Positions 8,121-17,292 of a DNA stretch of 64,000 nucleotides are shown piece after piece (the stretch's first letter is position 1; every line of letters starts with the position of its first letter). The stretch is from Mycobacterium paraterrae (GTDB lineage Bacteria; Actinomycetota; Actinomycetes; Mycobacteriales; Mycobacteriaceae). The notes beneath the pieces are model-generated. The model did no database searches and was not told where the DNA came from. It was given only the letters and a program-made list of their open reading frames with translations. A program made the position numbers and the translations under genes. The stretch lies in contig NZ_CP092488.2 in the NCBI RefSeq assembly GCF_022430545.2, positions 3,162,001 to 3,226,000 on the forward strand, written 5' to 3'.

Positions 8121-8799
8121 GCGCCTCGACCAGCCCCGGCCGCACGAGGTGGCGCGCAGCGCCCGCTTCGTCGATGCCCTTGCCAATCGCGAGCCGGTCG
8201 ACTTCGCCGACCTGGCGGGCGCCAGTGACGCAGGGGATCGGGAGCTGGCCGGGCTGTTGGAAAACTGGCGAGACGAATTGCGGGGTCGCTCGGCCCCCGA
8301 TGTGTGCGCCGAGCAGGACGCCGTGGCCGCACTACAGCGGGGGCTGGCGGGCCAGCGGCGAGCCCGGCGTCGAATGGCGCTGGTGACTCTCACGGCCGCG
8401 GCCGTTGTCGCTCTCGCTGCATTTGGCGCGGTGTTAGGGCAGGTCAAGCCCGGTGACGCGTGCTACGGCGTCCGGACGGCGCTGTTCGGGGAGCCGGCAT
8501 CCGTGCACGACGACAAGGTCGCGATGTCGGCGGAGGCTGATCTGGATCAGGTTGAGCAAATGATCGCATTGGGCCAGTGGGACCAGGCTCACGAGAAGTT
8601 GGCCGCGGTCGGGGCGAATGTCCAGACGGTCAAAGACAGCGGTCGCAAACGTGGGCTGATCGAGAAGGTGAACCGGTTGAACGCGAAGGTGGTCAGCCGC
8701 AACGCCCACCCGCCGGCGCCCCGTCCGACGGCCTCGGTTGGGGTGGTACCGCCAGGTACGCCGGTGATTACCGTGGCGCCCAATCCTTTTGGTGGCTGA
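8113..8799 (+). CDS. rsdA: anti-sigma-D factor RsdA
   Basis: A 228-residue membrane protein. The cytosolic N-terminus (ARSARFVDALANREPVDFADL) is the sigma-binding segment, followed by a basic stop RRARRR, one membrane helix at about residues 88-108 (ALVTLTAAAVVALAAFGAVLG) and an extracytoplasmic domain. The tail ends in a proline-rich stretch. RsdA sequesters SigD and is destroyed by regulated proteolysis in response to a signal. The start lies 8 bp inside the end of sigD; GTG 8107 is an alternative. It is shorter than the M. tuberculosis protein, mostly in the low-complexity outer tail. Confidence 0.9.
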   Translation: MSERLDQPRPHEVARSARFVDALANREPVDFADLAGASDAGDRELAGLLENWRDELRGRSAPDVCAEQDAVAALQRGLAGQRRARRRMALVTLTAAAVVALAAFGAVLGQVKPGDACYGVRTALFGEPASVHDDKVAMSAEADLDQVEQMIALGQWDQAHEKLAAVGANVQTVKDSGRKRGLIEKVNRLNAKVVSRNAHPPAPRPTASVGVVPPGTPVITVAPNPFGG

Positions 8800-8813
8800 G
8801 TAAAACAAACCGC

Positions 8814-9227
8814 TCAGCGGCGGCCGTGGAACCCTTCGGTATCCGTCGTCGCCTCGTTGAGCGACGCATCGGCATATCCGCGACAGTAATCCCACGTCAC
8901 GTACGAATCGGGCTCGGGATCATAGGCCGGCTCGTGCGGTCGGACGGTGCCGTCGACCAGCAACTGCAGCAGGTTGGCGCGCAACATGTCCCAGTCGTGA
9001 TAGTGGTCCTGCTGACACTCGTCGCAACACACCACCAGGCCGCGGATTCCCTTGTGCGCCAACAACGCTTCGTACACCGCGAGGTCGGCCAGGTCGGCCT
9101 CGACCGCCATCCTCTCCTGCGAGTCGAGCGGTTGCCCCGGCTCGACCGCGTCAAGAGCCGCCGACGGATCACAGGGGTCGTCGGCGAACGGGTCAGGCGG
9201 CAGCCCAGGCGGAAGGTAGTCGCGCAC
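8814..9227 (-). CDS. DUF5319 family protein (Rv3412-like)
   Basis: A 137-residue acidic soluble protein. It starts VRDYLPPGLPPDPFADDP and has a CCDECQQDHYHDWDMLRANLLQLL core with clustered Cys and His (VVCCDEC...DHYHDW) that could bind metal. This is inferred from residue pattern only. It is conserved between rsdA and guaB2 in mycobacteria and has no known function. A TACTGT element 6 nt before the GTG (9234-9239 on this strand) predicts a leaderless mRNA. Its 3' end faces the 3' end of rsdA, 14 bp away. Confidence 0.85.
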   Translation of the reverse strand: MRDYLPPGLPPDPFADDPCDPSAALDAVEPGQPLDSQERMAVEADLADLAVYEALLAHKGIRGLVVCCDECQQDHYHDWDMLRANLLQLLVDGTVRPHEPAYDPEPDSYVTWDYCRGYADASLNEATTDTEGFHGRR

Positions 9228-9357
9228 GGGTCCACAGTACGCAGGCCGACGGGCATCACGCTAGCGATACCCGCGCGGCGCGCGCCGTCCGCCACTGACG
9301 GGACCAGCCGATAGGATGGGCTGATTACCCCGCGCTCGTATTGGGAGGGCCCCGCCT

Positions 9358-10947
9358 ATGTCATCCGGCTTGTCCCGTCTCGAAGGCAGCGGCGACCTTC
9401 TCGTCACCTCGTATCCGGGGGTTGGCGGATTCCCGGACGAACCCGTACCCACCGGCGGTGACGATCCGCAGAAGATCGCGATGCTCGGACTGACCTTCGA
9501 CGACGTTCTGTTGCTTCCCGCTGCCTCCGATGTGGTGCCCGCGACCGCCGACACCTCCAGTCAGCTCACCAAGAACATCCGGCTCAAGGTCCCGCTGGTC
9601 AGCTCGGCGATGGACACCGTCACCGAGTCCCGGATGGCCATCGCGATGGCGCGGGCCGGCGGACTCGGCGTGCTGCACCGCAACCTGCCGATCTCCGAGC
9701 AAGCCAGCCAGGTCGAGACCGTCAAGCGGTCGGAGGCCGGCATGGTCACCGACCCCGTCACCTGCAGGCCCGACCACACCCTGGCCGAAGTCGACGCCAT
9801 GTGCGCGCGCTTCCGGATTTCCGGGCTGCCCGTCATCGACGACGCAGGTCAGCTGGTCGGCATCATCACCAACCGTGACATGCGCTTCGAGGTCGACCAG
9901 TCCAAGCACGTCGCCGAGGTCATGACCAAGGCCCCGCTGATCACCGCCCAGGAAGGTGTCAGCGCGGATGCTGCGTTGGGTCTGCTCCGCCGGCACAAGA
10001 TCGAGAAGTTGCCGATCGTCGACGGCCATGGCCGGCTGACCGGGCTCATCACAGTCAAAGACTTCGTCAAAACCGAGCAGCATCCGTACGCGACCAAGGA
10101 CAGCGACGGACGCCTGCTGGTCGCCGCCGCTGTCGGTGTCGGTGACGACGCGTGGGTGCGCGCGATGACGCTGGCCGACGCGGGCGCCGACATCCTGGTA
10201 GTCGACACCGCGCATGCGCACAACCGCTTGGTGCTCGACATGGTCCGCCAGCTGAAGAGCGAGGTCGGTGACCGCGTCGAGATCGTCGGCGGCAACGTCG
10301 CGACCCGGTCAGGCGCCGCCGCCCTGGTCGAAGCCGGAGCAGATGCGGTCAAGGTCGGCGTCGGACCGGGCTCGATCTGCACTACCCGCGTGGTCGCCGG
10401 TGTCGGAGCCCCGCAGATCACCGCGATCCTCGAGGCGGTCGCGGTCTGCGGCCCGGCCGGCGTTCCGGTGATCGCCGACGGTGGCCTGCAGTACTCCGGT
10501 GATATCGCCAAGGCGCTGGCGGCCGGCGCGTCCACCGCGATGCTGGGCTCGTTGCTGGCCGGAACCGGCGAGGCGCCTGGCGATTTGATCTTCGTCAACG
10601 GCAAGCAGTACAAGAGCTATCGCGGAATGGGCTCACTGGGCGCCATGCAGGGTAGGGGTGAGGCGAAGTCCTACTCGAAGGACCGCTACTTCCAGGACGA
10701 CGCGCTCTCGGAGGACAAGTTGGTGCCCGAGGGCATCGAAGGCCGGGTGCCGTTCCGCGGGCCGCTATCGTCGGTGATCCACCAACTCACCGGCGGGCTG
10801 CGGGCCGCGATGGGTTACACCGGCGCCGAGACGATCGAGCAACTCCAGCGGGCGCAGTTCGTCCGCATCACCGCGGCGGGTTTGAAAGAAAGCCATCCGC
10901 ACGACATCACGATGACCGCCGAAGCACCCAACTACTACGCTCGGTGA
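9358..10947 (+). CDS. guaB2: IMP dehydrogenase
   Basis: 529 residues, the length of M. tuberculosis GuaB2. It oxidises IMP to XMP with NAD, the committing step to GMP. The (beta/alpha)8 barrel is interrupted by two CBS domains (about residues 125-240, starting MVTDPVTCRPDHTLAEVD), which bind regulatory nucleotides. The active-site loop GPGSICTTR places the catalytic cysteine at residue 341. The flap YRGMGSLGAMQGR and the K+/IMP sites are intact. GGGAGGG precedes ATG 9358. guaB3 follows 19 bp downstream and is probably co-transcribed; guaA, for the next pathway step, lies 8 kb away. Confidence 0.97.
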   Translation: MSSGLSRLEGSGDLLVTSYPGVGGFPDEPVPTGGDDPQKIAMLGLTFDDVLLLPAASDVVPATADTSSQLTKNIRLKVPLVSSAMDTVTESRMAIAMARAGGLGVLHRNLPISEQASQVETVKRSEAGMVTDPVTCRPDHTLAEVDAMCARFRISGLPVIDDAGQLVGIITNRDMRFEVDQSKHVAEVMTKAPLITAQEGVSADAALGLLRRHKIEKLPIVDGHGRLTGLITVKDFVKTEQHPYATKDSDGRLLVAAAVGVGDDAWVRAMTLADAGADILVVDTAHAHNRLVLDMVRQLKSEVGDRVEIVGGNVATRSGAAALVEAGADAVKVGVGPGSICTTRVVAGVGAPQITAILEAVAVCGPAGVPVIADGGLQYSGDIAKALAAGASTAMLGSLLAGTGEAPGDLIFVNGKQYKSYRGMGSLGAMQGRGEAKSYSKDRYFQDDALSEDKLVPEGIEGRVPFRGPLSSVIHQLTGGLRAAMGYTGAETIEQLQRAQFVRITAAGLKESHPHDITMTAEAPNYYAR

Positions 10948-10966
10948 ATTGACCTAAGGACCGCTC

Positions 10967-12103
10967 ATGCGTGACATGGTTGAGATCGGCATGGGCCGAA
11001 CCGCCCGGCGCACTTACGAACTCGATGACGTCAACATCGTGCCGTCGCGACGCACCCGCTCGTCGCAGGACGTCACCACGGCGTGGCAACTCGACGCCTA
11101 CCGCTTCGAAATCCCGATTGTGGCGCATCCGACCGATGCGTTGGTTTCTCCGGAGTTCGCCATCGAGCTCGGCCGACTCGGGGGCCTCGGCGTGCTCAAC
11201 GGGGAAGGGCTGATCGGTCGTCACGCCGACGTCGAGGCCAAGGTCGCTCAGGTCATCGAGGCGGCCTCCAAAGAGCCTGAGCCCTCGGCGGCGATCCGGC
11301 TGCTACAGCAGTTCCACGCTGCGCCGCTGGATCCCGATCTGCTGGGCGCCGCCGTGGCCCGCATCCGCGAAGCCGGCGTCACCACCGCCGTACGGGTCAG
11401 CCCGCAGAACGCGCAGGCATTGACGCCGGCGCTGCTGGCGGCCGGCATCGACCTGCTGGTCATCCAGGGCACGATCGTGTCTGCCGAGCGCGTCGACAGT
11501 CACGGCGAGCCGCTGAACCTCAAGACCTTCATCTCCGAGTTGGACGTTCCCGTGGTGGCCGGTGGCGTGATCGACCACCGCAGCGCGCTGCATCTGATGC
11601 GCACCGGTGCCGCGGGTGTCATCGTCGGCTACGGCTCGACCCAGGGAGTGACCACCAGCGACGAGGTCCTCGGCATCAGCGTGCCGATGGCCACCGCAAT
11701 CGCCGACGCCGCCGCGGCGCGGCGCGAGTATCTCGACGAGACCGGCGGCCGCTACGTGCACGTGCTCGCCGACGGCGACATCCACACCTCGGGTGATCTC
11801 GCGAAGGCGATTGCGTGCGGCGCGGACGCGGTGGTGCTGGGCACGCCGCTCGCCGAGGCCGCCGAGGCGCAGGGGGAAGGCTGGTTCTGGCCGTCCGCGG
11901 CCGCGCACCCGTCGCTGCCGCGCGGCGCGCTGCTGCAGACCGCGGTCGGCGAACGGTTGCCGATGGAACAGGTGCTCAACGGCCCGTCCGACGACCCGTT
12001 CGGTTCGCTGAATCTCGTTGGCGGCCTCCGTCGCTCGATGGCCAAATCGGGCTACTGCGACCTCAAAGAATTCCAGAAGGTCGGGCTGACGGTCGGTAGC
12101 TGA
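10967..12103 (+). CDS. guaB3: IMPDH/GMP-reductase family protein GuaB3
   Basis: 378 residues, a TIM-barrel homologue of IMP dehydrogenase without CBS domains. The family start MVEIGMGRTARRTYELDD is preceded by four extra residues from ATG 10967; ATG 10979 is the alternative. Where IMPDH has the catalytic GSICTT loop, this protein reads GYGSTQGVTTSDEV, with no cysteine nearby. Its only cysteines are in AIACGADA and GYCDLKEF. It is therefore unlikely to work by the covalent thioimidate mechanism of GuaB2. M. tuberculosis GuaB3 is also regarded as inactive as an IMPDH. A regulatory role in the purine pathway is possible. Confidence 0.93.
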   Translation: MRDMVEIGMGRTARRTYELDDVNIVPSRRTRSSQDVTTAWQLDAYRFEIPIVAHPTDALVSPEFAIELGRLGGLGVLNGEGLIGRHADVEAKVAQVIEAASKEPEPSAAIRLLQQFHAAPLDPDLLGAAVARIREAGVTTAVRVSPQNAQALTPALLAAGIDLLVIQGTIVSAERVDSHGEPLNLKTFISELDVPVVAGGVIDHRSALHLMRTGAAGVIVGYGSTQGVTTSDEVLGISVPMATAIADAAAARREYLDETGGRYVHVLADGDIHTSGDLAKAIACGADAVVLGTPLAEAAEAQGEGWFWPSAAAHPSLPRGALLQTAVGERLPMEQVLNGPSDDPFGSLNLVGGLRRSMAKSGYCDLKEFQKVGLTVGS

Positions 12104-12153
12104 CGCTGGGTCGTGGGGTGGGCCGGGCTGCTCTGAGCAGGATTGCTGGAACA

Positions 12154-12183
12154 TTACCCGCCGGTAAGTCCATACTGGACGGC
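12154..12183 (+). promoter_or_regulatory. choD promoter with a TTACC palindrome
   Basis: A perfect palindrome TTACC-CGCC-GGTAA (12154-12167) sits just upstream of a CATACT -10-like hexamer (12171-12176), which is 7 nt before the GTG start of choD. That spacing predicts a leaderless choD transcript with an operator in the promoter spacer. Confidence 0.5.
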
Positions 12184-14058
12184 GTGGAACCTGACTACGA
12201 CGTCTTGATCATCGGTTCGGGTTTTGGCGGCAGCGTCACCGCGCTGCGGTTGACGGAGAAGGGTTACAAGGTCGGCGTACTAGAAGCCGGCCGGCGCTTC
12301 GCCGACGAGGACATGGCCAAGACCTCCTGGAACCTCCGCAAATTTCTGTGGGCGCCCAAATTCGGCATGTACGGCATCCAGCGCATCCATTTGCTCCGCA
12401 ACGTGATGATCCTGGCCGGCGCTGGCGTCGGCGGCGGGTCGCTGAACTACGCGAACACGCTGTACGTGCCGTCCAAGCCGTTCTTCAAAGACAAACAGTG
12501 GGCCCATATCACCGACTGGCAGTCGGAGTTGATGCCCCACTACGAGCAGGCCAAGCGGATGCTCGGCGTTGTCACCAACCCGACCTTCACCGATGCCGAC
12601 CGCATTCTGAAAGAGGTCGCCGACGACATGGGGTGCGGCGACACCTTTGTGCCGACCCCGGTCGGCGTCTTCTTCGGGCCGGACGGCAAGAAGACGCCCG
12701 GTCAGACGGTGCCCGACCCTTATTTTGGCGGGGCGGGCCCCGATCGCACCGGCTGCCTCGAATGCGGCAGCTGCATGACTGGATGTCGTTTCGGGGCCAA
12801 GAACACGTTGCTGAAGAACTACCTCGGGCTGGCGGAACGCAACGGCGCCGAAATCATCCCCATGACGACGGTGACCAGCTTCGAACAGCGTGCCGACGGG
12901 ATCTGGGAGGTCCGCACCGCGCGCACCGGTCGGGCCGTTCGCCGCAAGAAGCGCACCTTCACTGCCAAGCATGTCGTGCTCGCCGCGGGGACGTGGGGCA
13001 CGCAGCAGCTGCTGTTCAAGATGCGCGACAAGGGCAAGCTCCCGAAGCTGTCCGAGCGGCTCGGGGAGCTGACCCGCACCAACTCCGAGTCGATCGTCGG
13101 GGCCGGTCGGCTCAAGGTCAGCGACGACCTCGATCTGACTCACGGCGTCGCGATCACGTCGTCCATTCACCCGTCGTCGGACACTCACATCGAACCGTGC
13201 CGCTACGGCAAGGGCTCCAACGCAATGGGTCTGCTCCAGACGTTGATGACCGACGGACCCGGCGAAGGCGGCAGCGACGTGCCTCGGTGGCGACAGCTGC
13301 TGGACAACGCCGGGAACGACCCGCGGGGCACACTGCGACTGCTCAACCCGCGGCGGTGGAGTGAGCGCACGATGATCGCATTGGTGATGCAGAACCTGGA
13401 CAACTCGATCACGACCTACACCAAACGGACCAAGCTTGGCCGCCGTCGCGTCGTGAGTAAGCAGGGCCACGGCGAGCCGAACCCGAGCTGGATCCCGGTC
13501 GGCAACGAGGCCACCCGCCGCATCGCCGAGAAGATCGACGGCGTCGCCGGCGGAACGTGGGGCGAGCTGTTCAACATTCCGCTGACCGCGCATTACCTCG
13601 GTGGCGCCCCCATCGGCGATAGCCCGGAGGCCGGCGTCATCGACCCGTACCACCGGGTCTACGGCTACCCGTCGCTGTTCGTGGTCGACGGCGCGGCGAT
13701 CTCGGCCAACCTTGGCGTGAACCCGTCGCTGTCGATCACCGCGCAGGCCGAGCGGGCCGCGTCGCTGTGGCCGAACAAGGGCGACAACGACGTTCGCCCC
13801 GCGCAGGGCGAGGGCTACCGTCACCTGGATCCGATCGCGCCCGAGCACCCGGTGGTGCCGGAGTCAGCTCCAGGTGCGCTGCGCTGGCTGCCGATCGAGT
13901 CGATCGACGAGGTCAAGCAGCAGGAAGAGTCCGGCAGCGACGATGCAGAGCGCAGCGATGCTGAGGAGCGCCGCGTCAGTTCGAGCAGCGACGATGCAGA
14001 GCGCAGCGATGCTGAGGAGCGCCGCATTAGCCCGGGGTCGGTCAGCTCAGCTGGTTGA
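12184..14058 (+). CDS. choD: GMC-type oxidoreductase, cholesterol oxidase ChoD
   Basis: 624 residues from GTG 12184, which matches the conserved start xPDYDVLIIGSGFGGSVTALRL. The FAD site GSGFGG, the GAGVGGGSLNYAN loop, a cysteine cluster TGCLECGSCMTGCRFGAK and the C-terminal GGAPIGDSPEAG...VDGAAISANLGVNPSLS segment are all present. The family is annotated as oxidising 3-beta-hydroxysteroids; ChoD's true substrate is debated. A GTG at 12118 would add 22 non-conserved residues. The last ~40 residues are odd: two copies of a 17-residue acidic unit SDDAERSDAEERR created by an in-frame MIRU-like repeat. The 3' end overlaps the convergent GH65 gene by 17 bp. Confidence 0.93.
   Translation: MEPDYDVLIIGSGFGGSVTALRLTEKGYKVGVLEAGRRFADEDMAKTSWNLRKFLWAPKFGMYGIQRIHLLRNVMILAGAGVGGGSLNYANTLYVPSKPFFKDKQWAHITDWQSELMPHYEQAKRMLGVVTNPTFTDADRILKEVADDMGCGDTFVPTPVGVFFGPDGKKTPGQTVPDPYFGGAGPDRTGCLECGSCMTGCRFGAKNTLLKNYLGLAERNGAEIIPMTTVTSFEQRADGIWEVRTARTGRAVRRKKRTFTAKHVVLAAGTWGTQQLLFKMRDKGKLPKLSERLGELTRTNSESIVGAGRLKVSDDLDLTHGVAITSSIHPSSDTHIEPCRYGKGSNAMGLLQTLMTDGPGEGGSDVPRWRQLLDNAGNDPRGTLRLLNPRRWSERTMIALVMQNLDNSITTYTKRTKLGRRRVVSKQGHGEPNPSWIPVGNEATRRIAEKIDGVAGGTWGELFNIPLTAHYLGGAPIGDSPEAGVIDPYHRVYGYPSLFVVDGAAISANLGVNPSLSITAQAERAASLWPNKGDNDVRPAQGEGYRHLDPIAPEHPVVPESAPGALRWLPIESIDEVKQQEESGSDDAERSDAEERRVSSSSDDAERSDAEERRISPGSVSSAG
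13936..14025 (+). repeat. tandem MIRU-like repeat inside the 3' end of choD
   Basis: Two exact 39-bp copies (13936-13974 and 13987-14025), period 51 bp, contain GACGATGCAGAGCGCAGCG and a GAGGAGCGCCGC end. From memory this resembles the mycobacterial interspersed repetitive unit core. Period and sequence are in frame with choD and stop-free, so both copies are translated. Confidence 0.8.
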
Positions 14059-16420
14059 CCGAGCGGTAAGCGTTTCGATGCATCGGGGCGCGGCCCGGCG
14101 GCTGTTGCGGCGTGGGTAGCAGCGGCTCGCGCTTGACCAGCTTGATCGTCGTCGGCTCGGTGGTGCTGAGTTCGATGTCTTCGCCGGCGTGCCGGATCAT
14201 CAGTTGCTGGTCGCTGGGTCCGTCACGCAGCGTGTAGGTGACCTCGTCGTGAATCACGTCCACGGTCAACCGGAAGTCGCGCCAGCGCAACCGGAATCGA
14301 AGTCGCGAGATAGCGTCCGGCAGATACGGGTCCAGGTAGAGGATCCCCTCGTCGTCGCGGAGACCGCCGAAGCCGGCAACCAGTGCGGTCCACGCACCGG
14401 CCAGCGACGCCATGTGCAGCCCGTCCTTGGTGTTGTGGTGCAGATCCCGTAGGTCGACCAGCGCCGCCTCGTAGGTGTAATCGTGCGCCAACTCCACGTG
14501 ACCGACGTTGGCGCACATCACGGCCTGCGTGCACGCCGACAGCGACGAGTCACGCACCGTGCGGCGTTCGTAGTAGTCGACGTTGCGTGCCTTCTGCTCG
14601 TCGCTGAATTTGTGGCTCTGCCAATACATTGCGAGCACCAGGTCGGTCTGCTTGACCACCTGCGACGAGTACAACAACGCGTAAGGCTCGTGGAGCAGCA
14701 GCGGATACTTGTTGCGATTCTCGAAGTCCCACTCGGCGTACGTGGTGAAGCCCTCGGACTGGGGGTGCACACCGAGTTCTTCGTCGAACGGGATGTGGGC
14801 GGCGTCCGCGGCCGCGCGCCATGACGCCGTCTCGTCGCTGGACACTCCCAACTGCAGCGCAGCCTCCGAGTTCCGGGCGCAGGCGTCGGCGGCCACCCGA
14901 AGATTATGGGCCGCCATCATGTTTGTGAAGACGTTGTCGCGCACGATCGCGGTGTACTCGTCCGGTCCGGTGACACCGTCGAGGTGCCACACGCCGTGCC
15001 GGTCGTGATGCCCGAGCGAATGCCAGAGCCGAGCAGTCTCGACGAGCACTTCCAGCCCACACTCTTTTTCCAGCGAATCATCGCCGGTGACAACGCGATA
15101 GCGCTCGAACGCCATCGCGATGTCGGCGTTGATGTGCCACGCCGCAGTGCCGGCCGGCCAGTACGCCGAACACTCCTGCCCGCGGATCGTTCGCCACGGG
15201 TAGGCGGCGCCCTTGAGGTCCAGCTGAGCGGCGCGTTCCTTCGCCAGGTCCAAAGTCGATGCCCGCCAACGCAATGCGTCGGCGGCGGCGTGCGGCAGTG
15301 TGTAAGTAAGTACCGGAAGGACGAACCCGTCGGTGTCCCAGAACACGTGACCGTCGTAACCGGTGCCGGTCAAGCCCTTGCTGGCGATGCCGCGACCCTC
15401 GGCCCGTGCGCTGGCCTGCAACAGGTGGAACAGCCCGAACCGGACCGCCTGCTGACAGATGGGGTCGCCCTCGACCTCGACGTCGGCGCCGTCCCAGAAG
15501 TCGTCGAGGATTTTGCGCTGCGCCTCGACCAGCCCCTTCCAGCCGCTGTACCGGGCGCTGTGCAACGCGGCGGCGGCCTGGTCGCGCAGCGCGGGGCGCG
15601 ACCGTTGGCTCGACCAACCGTAGGCCAGGTATTTCACGATGCGCAGTGTCTGGCCCGGTCGTAGGCCGCAGATCACCGTGGTGCGGGCAAGATCGCCGCT
15701 CGCGTCGTTGCTGATCTCGAAGCGGCCCTCGACTTCGATCTCGTGGTCCATCGCGGCGGCCATCATCAGCGCGCTCGCCCGGGTGCGGTGCATCAGCAGT
15801 GCGCCACATTCGGTGTCCTCGTGCTGGACTGCTTCGAGCGGATTGTCGAGGATGGCCGCGACACGCGGATCACCGGACGTCGTCGGCTGCTCTTCGTTGG
15901 CGACCAGCTCGGATTGCACTGTGACACGGACGAATTGGTCGACGGCCTCGACGATGTACTCGATCGCGACGATGCTGCGTTGCGCCAGTGACACCAGCCG
16001 GGTCGAGGTCACCCGGACCTGCTTACCGACCGGGGACTGCCAGTGTGCGTCACGCTTGAGTGTTCCGGCGCGCAGGTCGAGAATCCGCTCGTGGCTGAGC
16101 AACTTGCCGTAGCGAACGTCGAACGGTTCGTCGTCGACCAGCAACCGCAGGACTTTGCCGTTGGTCACATCGACGATCGTTTGCCCCGCCTCGGGGTATC
16201 CATAGCCCGCTTCGGCATAGGGGAGCGGCCGCACTTCGTAGAACGAGTTCAGGTAGGTGCCCGGGAAGCCGTGCGGTTCGCCCTCGTCGAGGTTGCCGCG
16301 AATCCCTATGTGCCCGTTGGATAGCGCGAAAAGGGACTCCGACTGAGCCAGCACATCGAGATTCAGCTTGGGCTCGCGGATCTGCCACGGTTCGACAGGC
16401 AGCGTGTCATCGGGAATCAT
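14042..16420 (-). CDS. glycoside hydrolase family 65 protein (alpha-diglucoside phosphorylase-like)
   Basis: A 792-residue protein of full GH65 length. It has the N-terminal beta-sandwich (ESLFALSNGHIGIRGNLDEG), an (alpha/alpha)6 barrel with HVFWDTDGFVLPVL, and the general-acid glutamate in the GVTGPDEYTAIVRDN motif. GH65 enzymes split maltose, trehalose or kojibiose with phosphate to give beta-glucose-1-phosphate, or hydrolyse them. The substrate is not decided by sequence. The beta-phosphoglucomutase gene ends upstream with only 9 bp between, which favours a phosphorylase making beta-G1P for that enzyme. The pair matches Rv3401-Rv3400. Confidence 0.9.
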   Translation of the reverse strand: MIPDDTLPVEPWQIREPKLNLDVLAQSESLFALSNGHIGIRGNLDEGEPHGFPGTYLNSFYEVRPLPYAEAGYGYPEAGQTIVDVTNGKVLRLLVDDEPFDVRYGKLLSHERILDLRAGTLKRDAHWQSPVGKQVRVTSTRLVSLAQRSIVAIEYIVEAVDQFVRVTVQSELVANEEQPTTSGDPRVAAILDNPLEAVQHEDTECGALLMHRTRASALMMAAAMDHEIEVEGRFEISNDASGDLARTTVICGLRPGQTLRIVKYLAYGWSSQRSRPALRDQAAAALHSARYSGWKGLVEAQRKILDDFWDGADVEVEGDPICQQAVRFGLFHLLQASARAEGRGIASKGLTGTGYDGHVFWDTDGFVLPVLTYTLPHAAADALRWRASTLDLAKERAAQLDLKGAAYPWRTIRGQECSAYWPAGTAAWHINADIAMAFERYRVVTGDDSLEKECGLEVLVETARLWHSLGHHDRHGVWHLDGVTGPDEYTAIVRDNVFTNMMAAHNLRVAADACARNSEAALQLGVSSDETASWRAAADAAHIPFDEELGVHPQSEGFTTYAEWDFENRNKYPLLLHEPYALLYSSQVVKQTDLVLAMYWQSHKFSDEQKARNVDYYERRTVRDSSLSACTQAVMCANVGHVELAHDYTYEAALVDLRDLHHNTKDGLHMASLAGAWTALVAGFGGLRDDEGILYLDPYLPDAISRLRFRLRWRDFRLTVDVIHDEVTYTLRDGPSDQQLMIRHAGEDIELSTTEPTTIKLVKREPLLPTPQQPPGRAPMHRNAYRSVNQLS

Positions 16421-16429
16421 CGCGGGCTC

Positions 16430-17161
16430 CTAAAGTAGTTCGCTGAGGTCGGTCACCACGACATCGGCTCCGTGACTGTGTAACTCGTCCGCCTGGCCCA
16501 CCCGGTCGACGCCGACGACGAAGAAATTGCCCGCACGGCCGGCCTCGACACCAGACAGGGCGTCCTCGAAAACCGCTGCGTCGCCGGGTTCTACGCCGAG
16601 GAGCTGGGCGGCGCGCAAATAGGAGTCGGGCGCCGGCTTGCCCGCGATGTGCTCCTCGCGCAGCGTTACCCCGTCGACGCGCTGCTGAATGTATTTCTCC
16701 AACCCGGTGATCTCGAGCACCTCACGGGTGTTGGCGCTCGACGACACCACGGCGGTGGCCAACCCGGCGGCCGCAACCTTCTCCAGGTAGCGCCGCGAGC
16801 CGTCGAAAACCTTGACACCGTCTTTGTGCAGCGTCTCTTGGAATGCGTCGTTCTTGCGGGTGCCCAGGCCGTGAATGGTGTCCTTGTCGGCCGAGTCGTC
16901 AGGCTCGCCGTCGGGTAATTCGATGTCACGACTGGCAAGGAACGAGCGCACTCCGTCTTCGCGCTTCTTGCCGTCGACGTACTTCAGGTAGTCGTCAACC
17001 GGGTCGAACGGGACGAATTTCTCACCGTTCTCTTCGGCGTGCTTCTCGAGGAAGGCGTCGAACATCACCTTCCAGGCTTTGGTGTGCACGCTCGCGGTGT
17101 CGGTGAGCACGCCGTCGAGATCGAACAGGCAGGCGTGCACGGCTTCCGGTAGACCCAGCAC
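16430..17161 (-). CDS. HAD-family beta-phosphoglucomutase
   Basis: A 243-residue HAD hydrolase-fold protein. The nucleophile motif CLFDLDGVLTDTASVHTKAW includes both aspartates. The cap segment DYLKYVDGKKREDGVRSFL, the SSS motif in VVSSSANTREVL, the lysine of AGKPAPDSYL and the acidic AVFEDALSGVEAG complete a beta-phosphoglucomutase profile. It converts beta-glucose-1-phosphate to glucose-6-phosphate through a phospho-aspartate. It is the first gene of a two-gene unit with the GH65 enzyme. The cap contains an insertion (EENGEKFVPFDPVDDYL) typical of the actinobacterial subgroup. Confidence 0.9.
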   Translation of the reverse strand: MLGLPEAVHACLFDLDGVLTDTASVHTKAWKVMFDAFLEKHAEENGEKFVPFDPVDDYLKYVDGKKREDGVRSFLASRDIELPDGEPDDSADKDTIHGLGTRKNDAFQETLHKDGVKVFDGSRRYLEKVAAAGLATAVVSSSANTREVLEITGLEKYIQQRVDGVTLREEHIAGKPAPDSYLRAAQLLGVEPGDAAVFEDALSGVEAGRAGNFFVVGVDRVGQADELHSHGADVVVTDLSELL

Positions 17162-17292
17162 TGCGGGTCCTCCTCCAGTGTTGGTTTCTGCGTGGGCAGT
17201 TACACCTCACCATGCCCGAACCGGCTTCGCCATCCGTTCCGGCTGACGGGCTGTTTTCCCGCTGCTCGGTCGCCGGATCTCGCGCCGCGCGG

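Noticed and set aside
12280..13848. 522-codon open frame antisense to choD
   Set aside because: It mirrors choD codon phase in GC-rich DNA, has no ribosome site or recognisable domain, and choD is beyond doubt.
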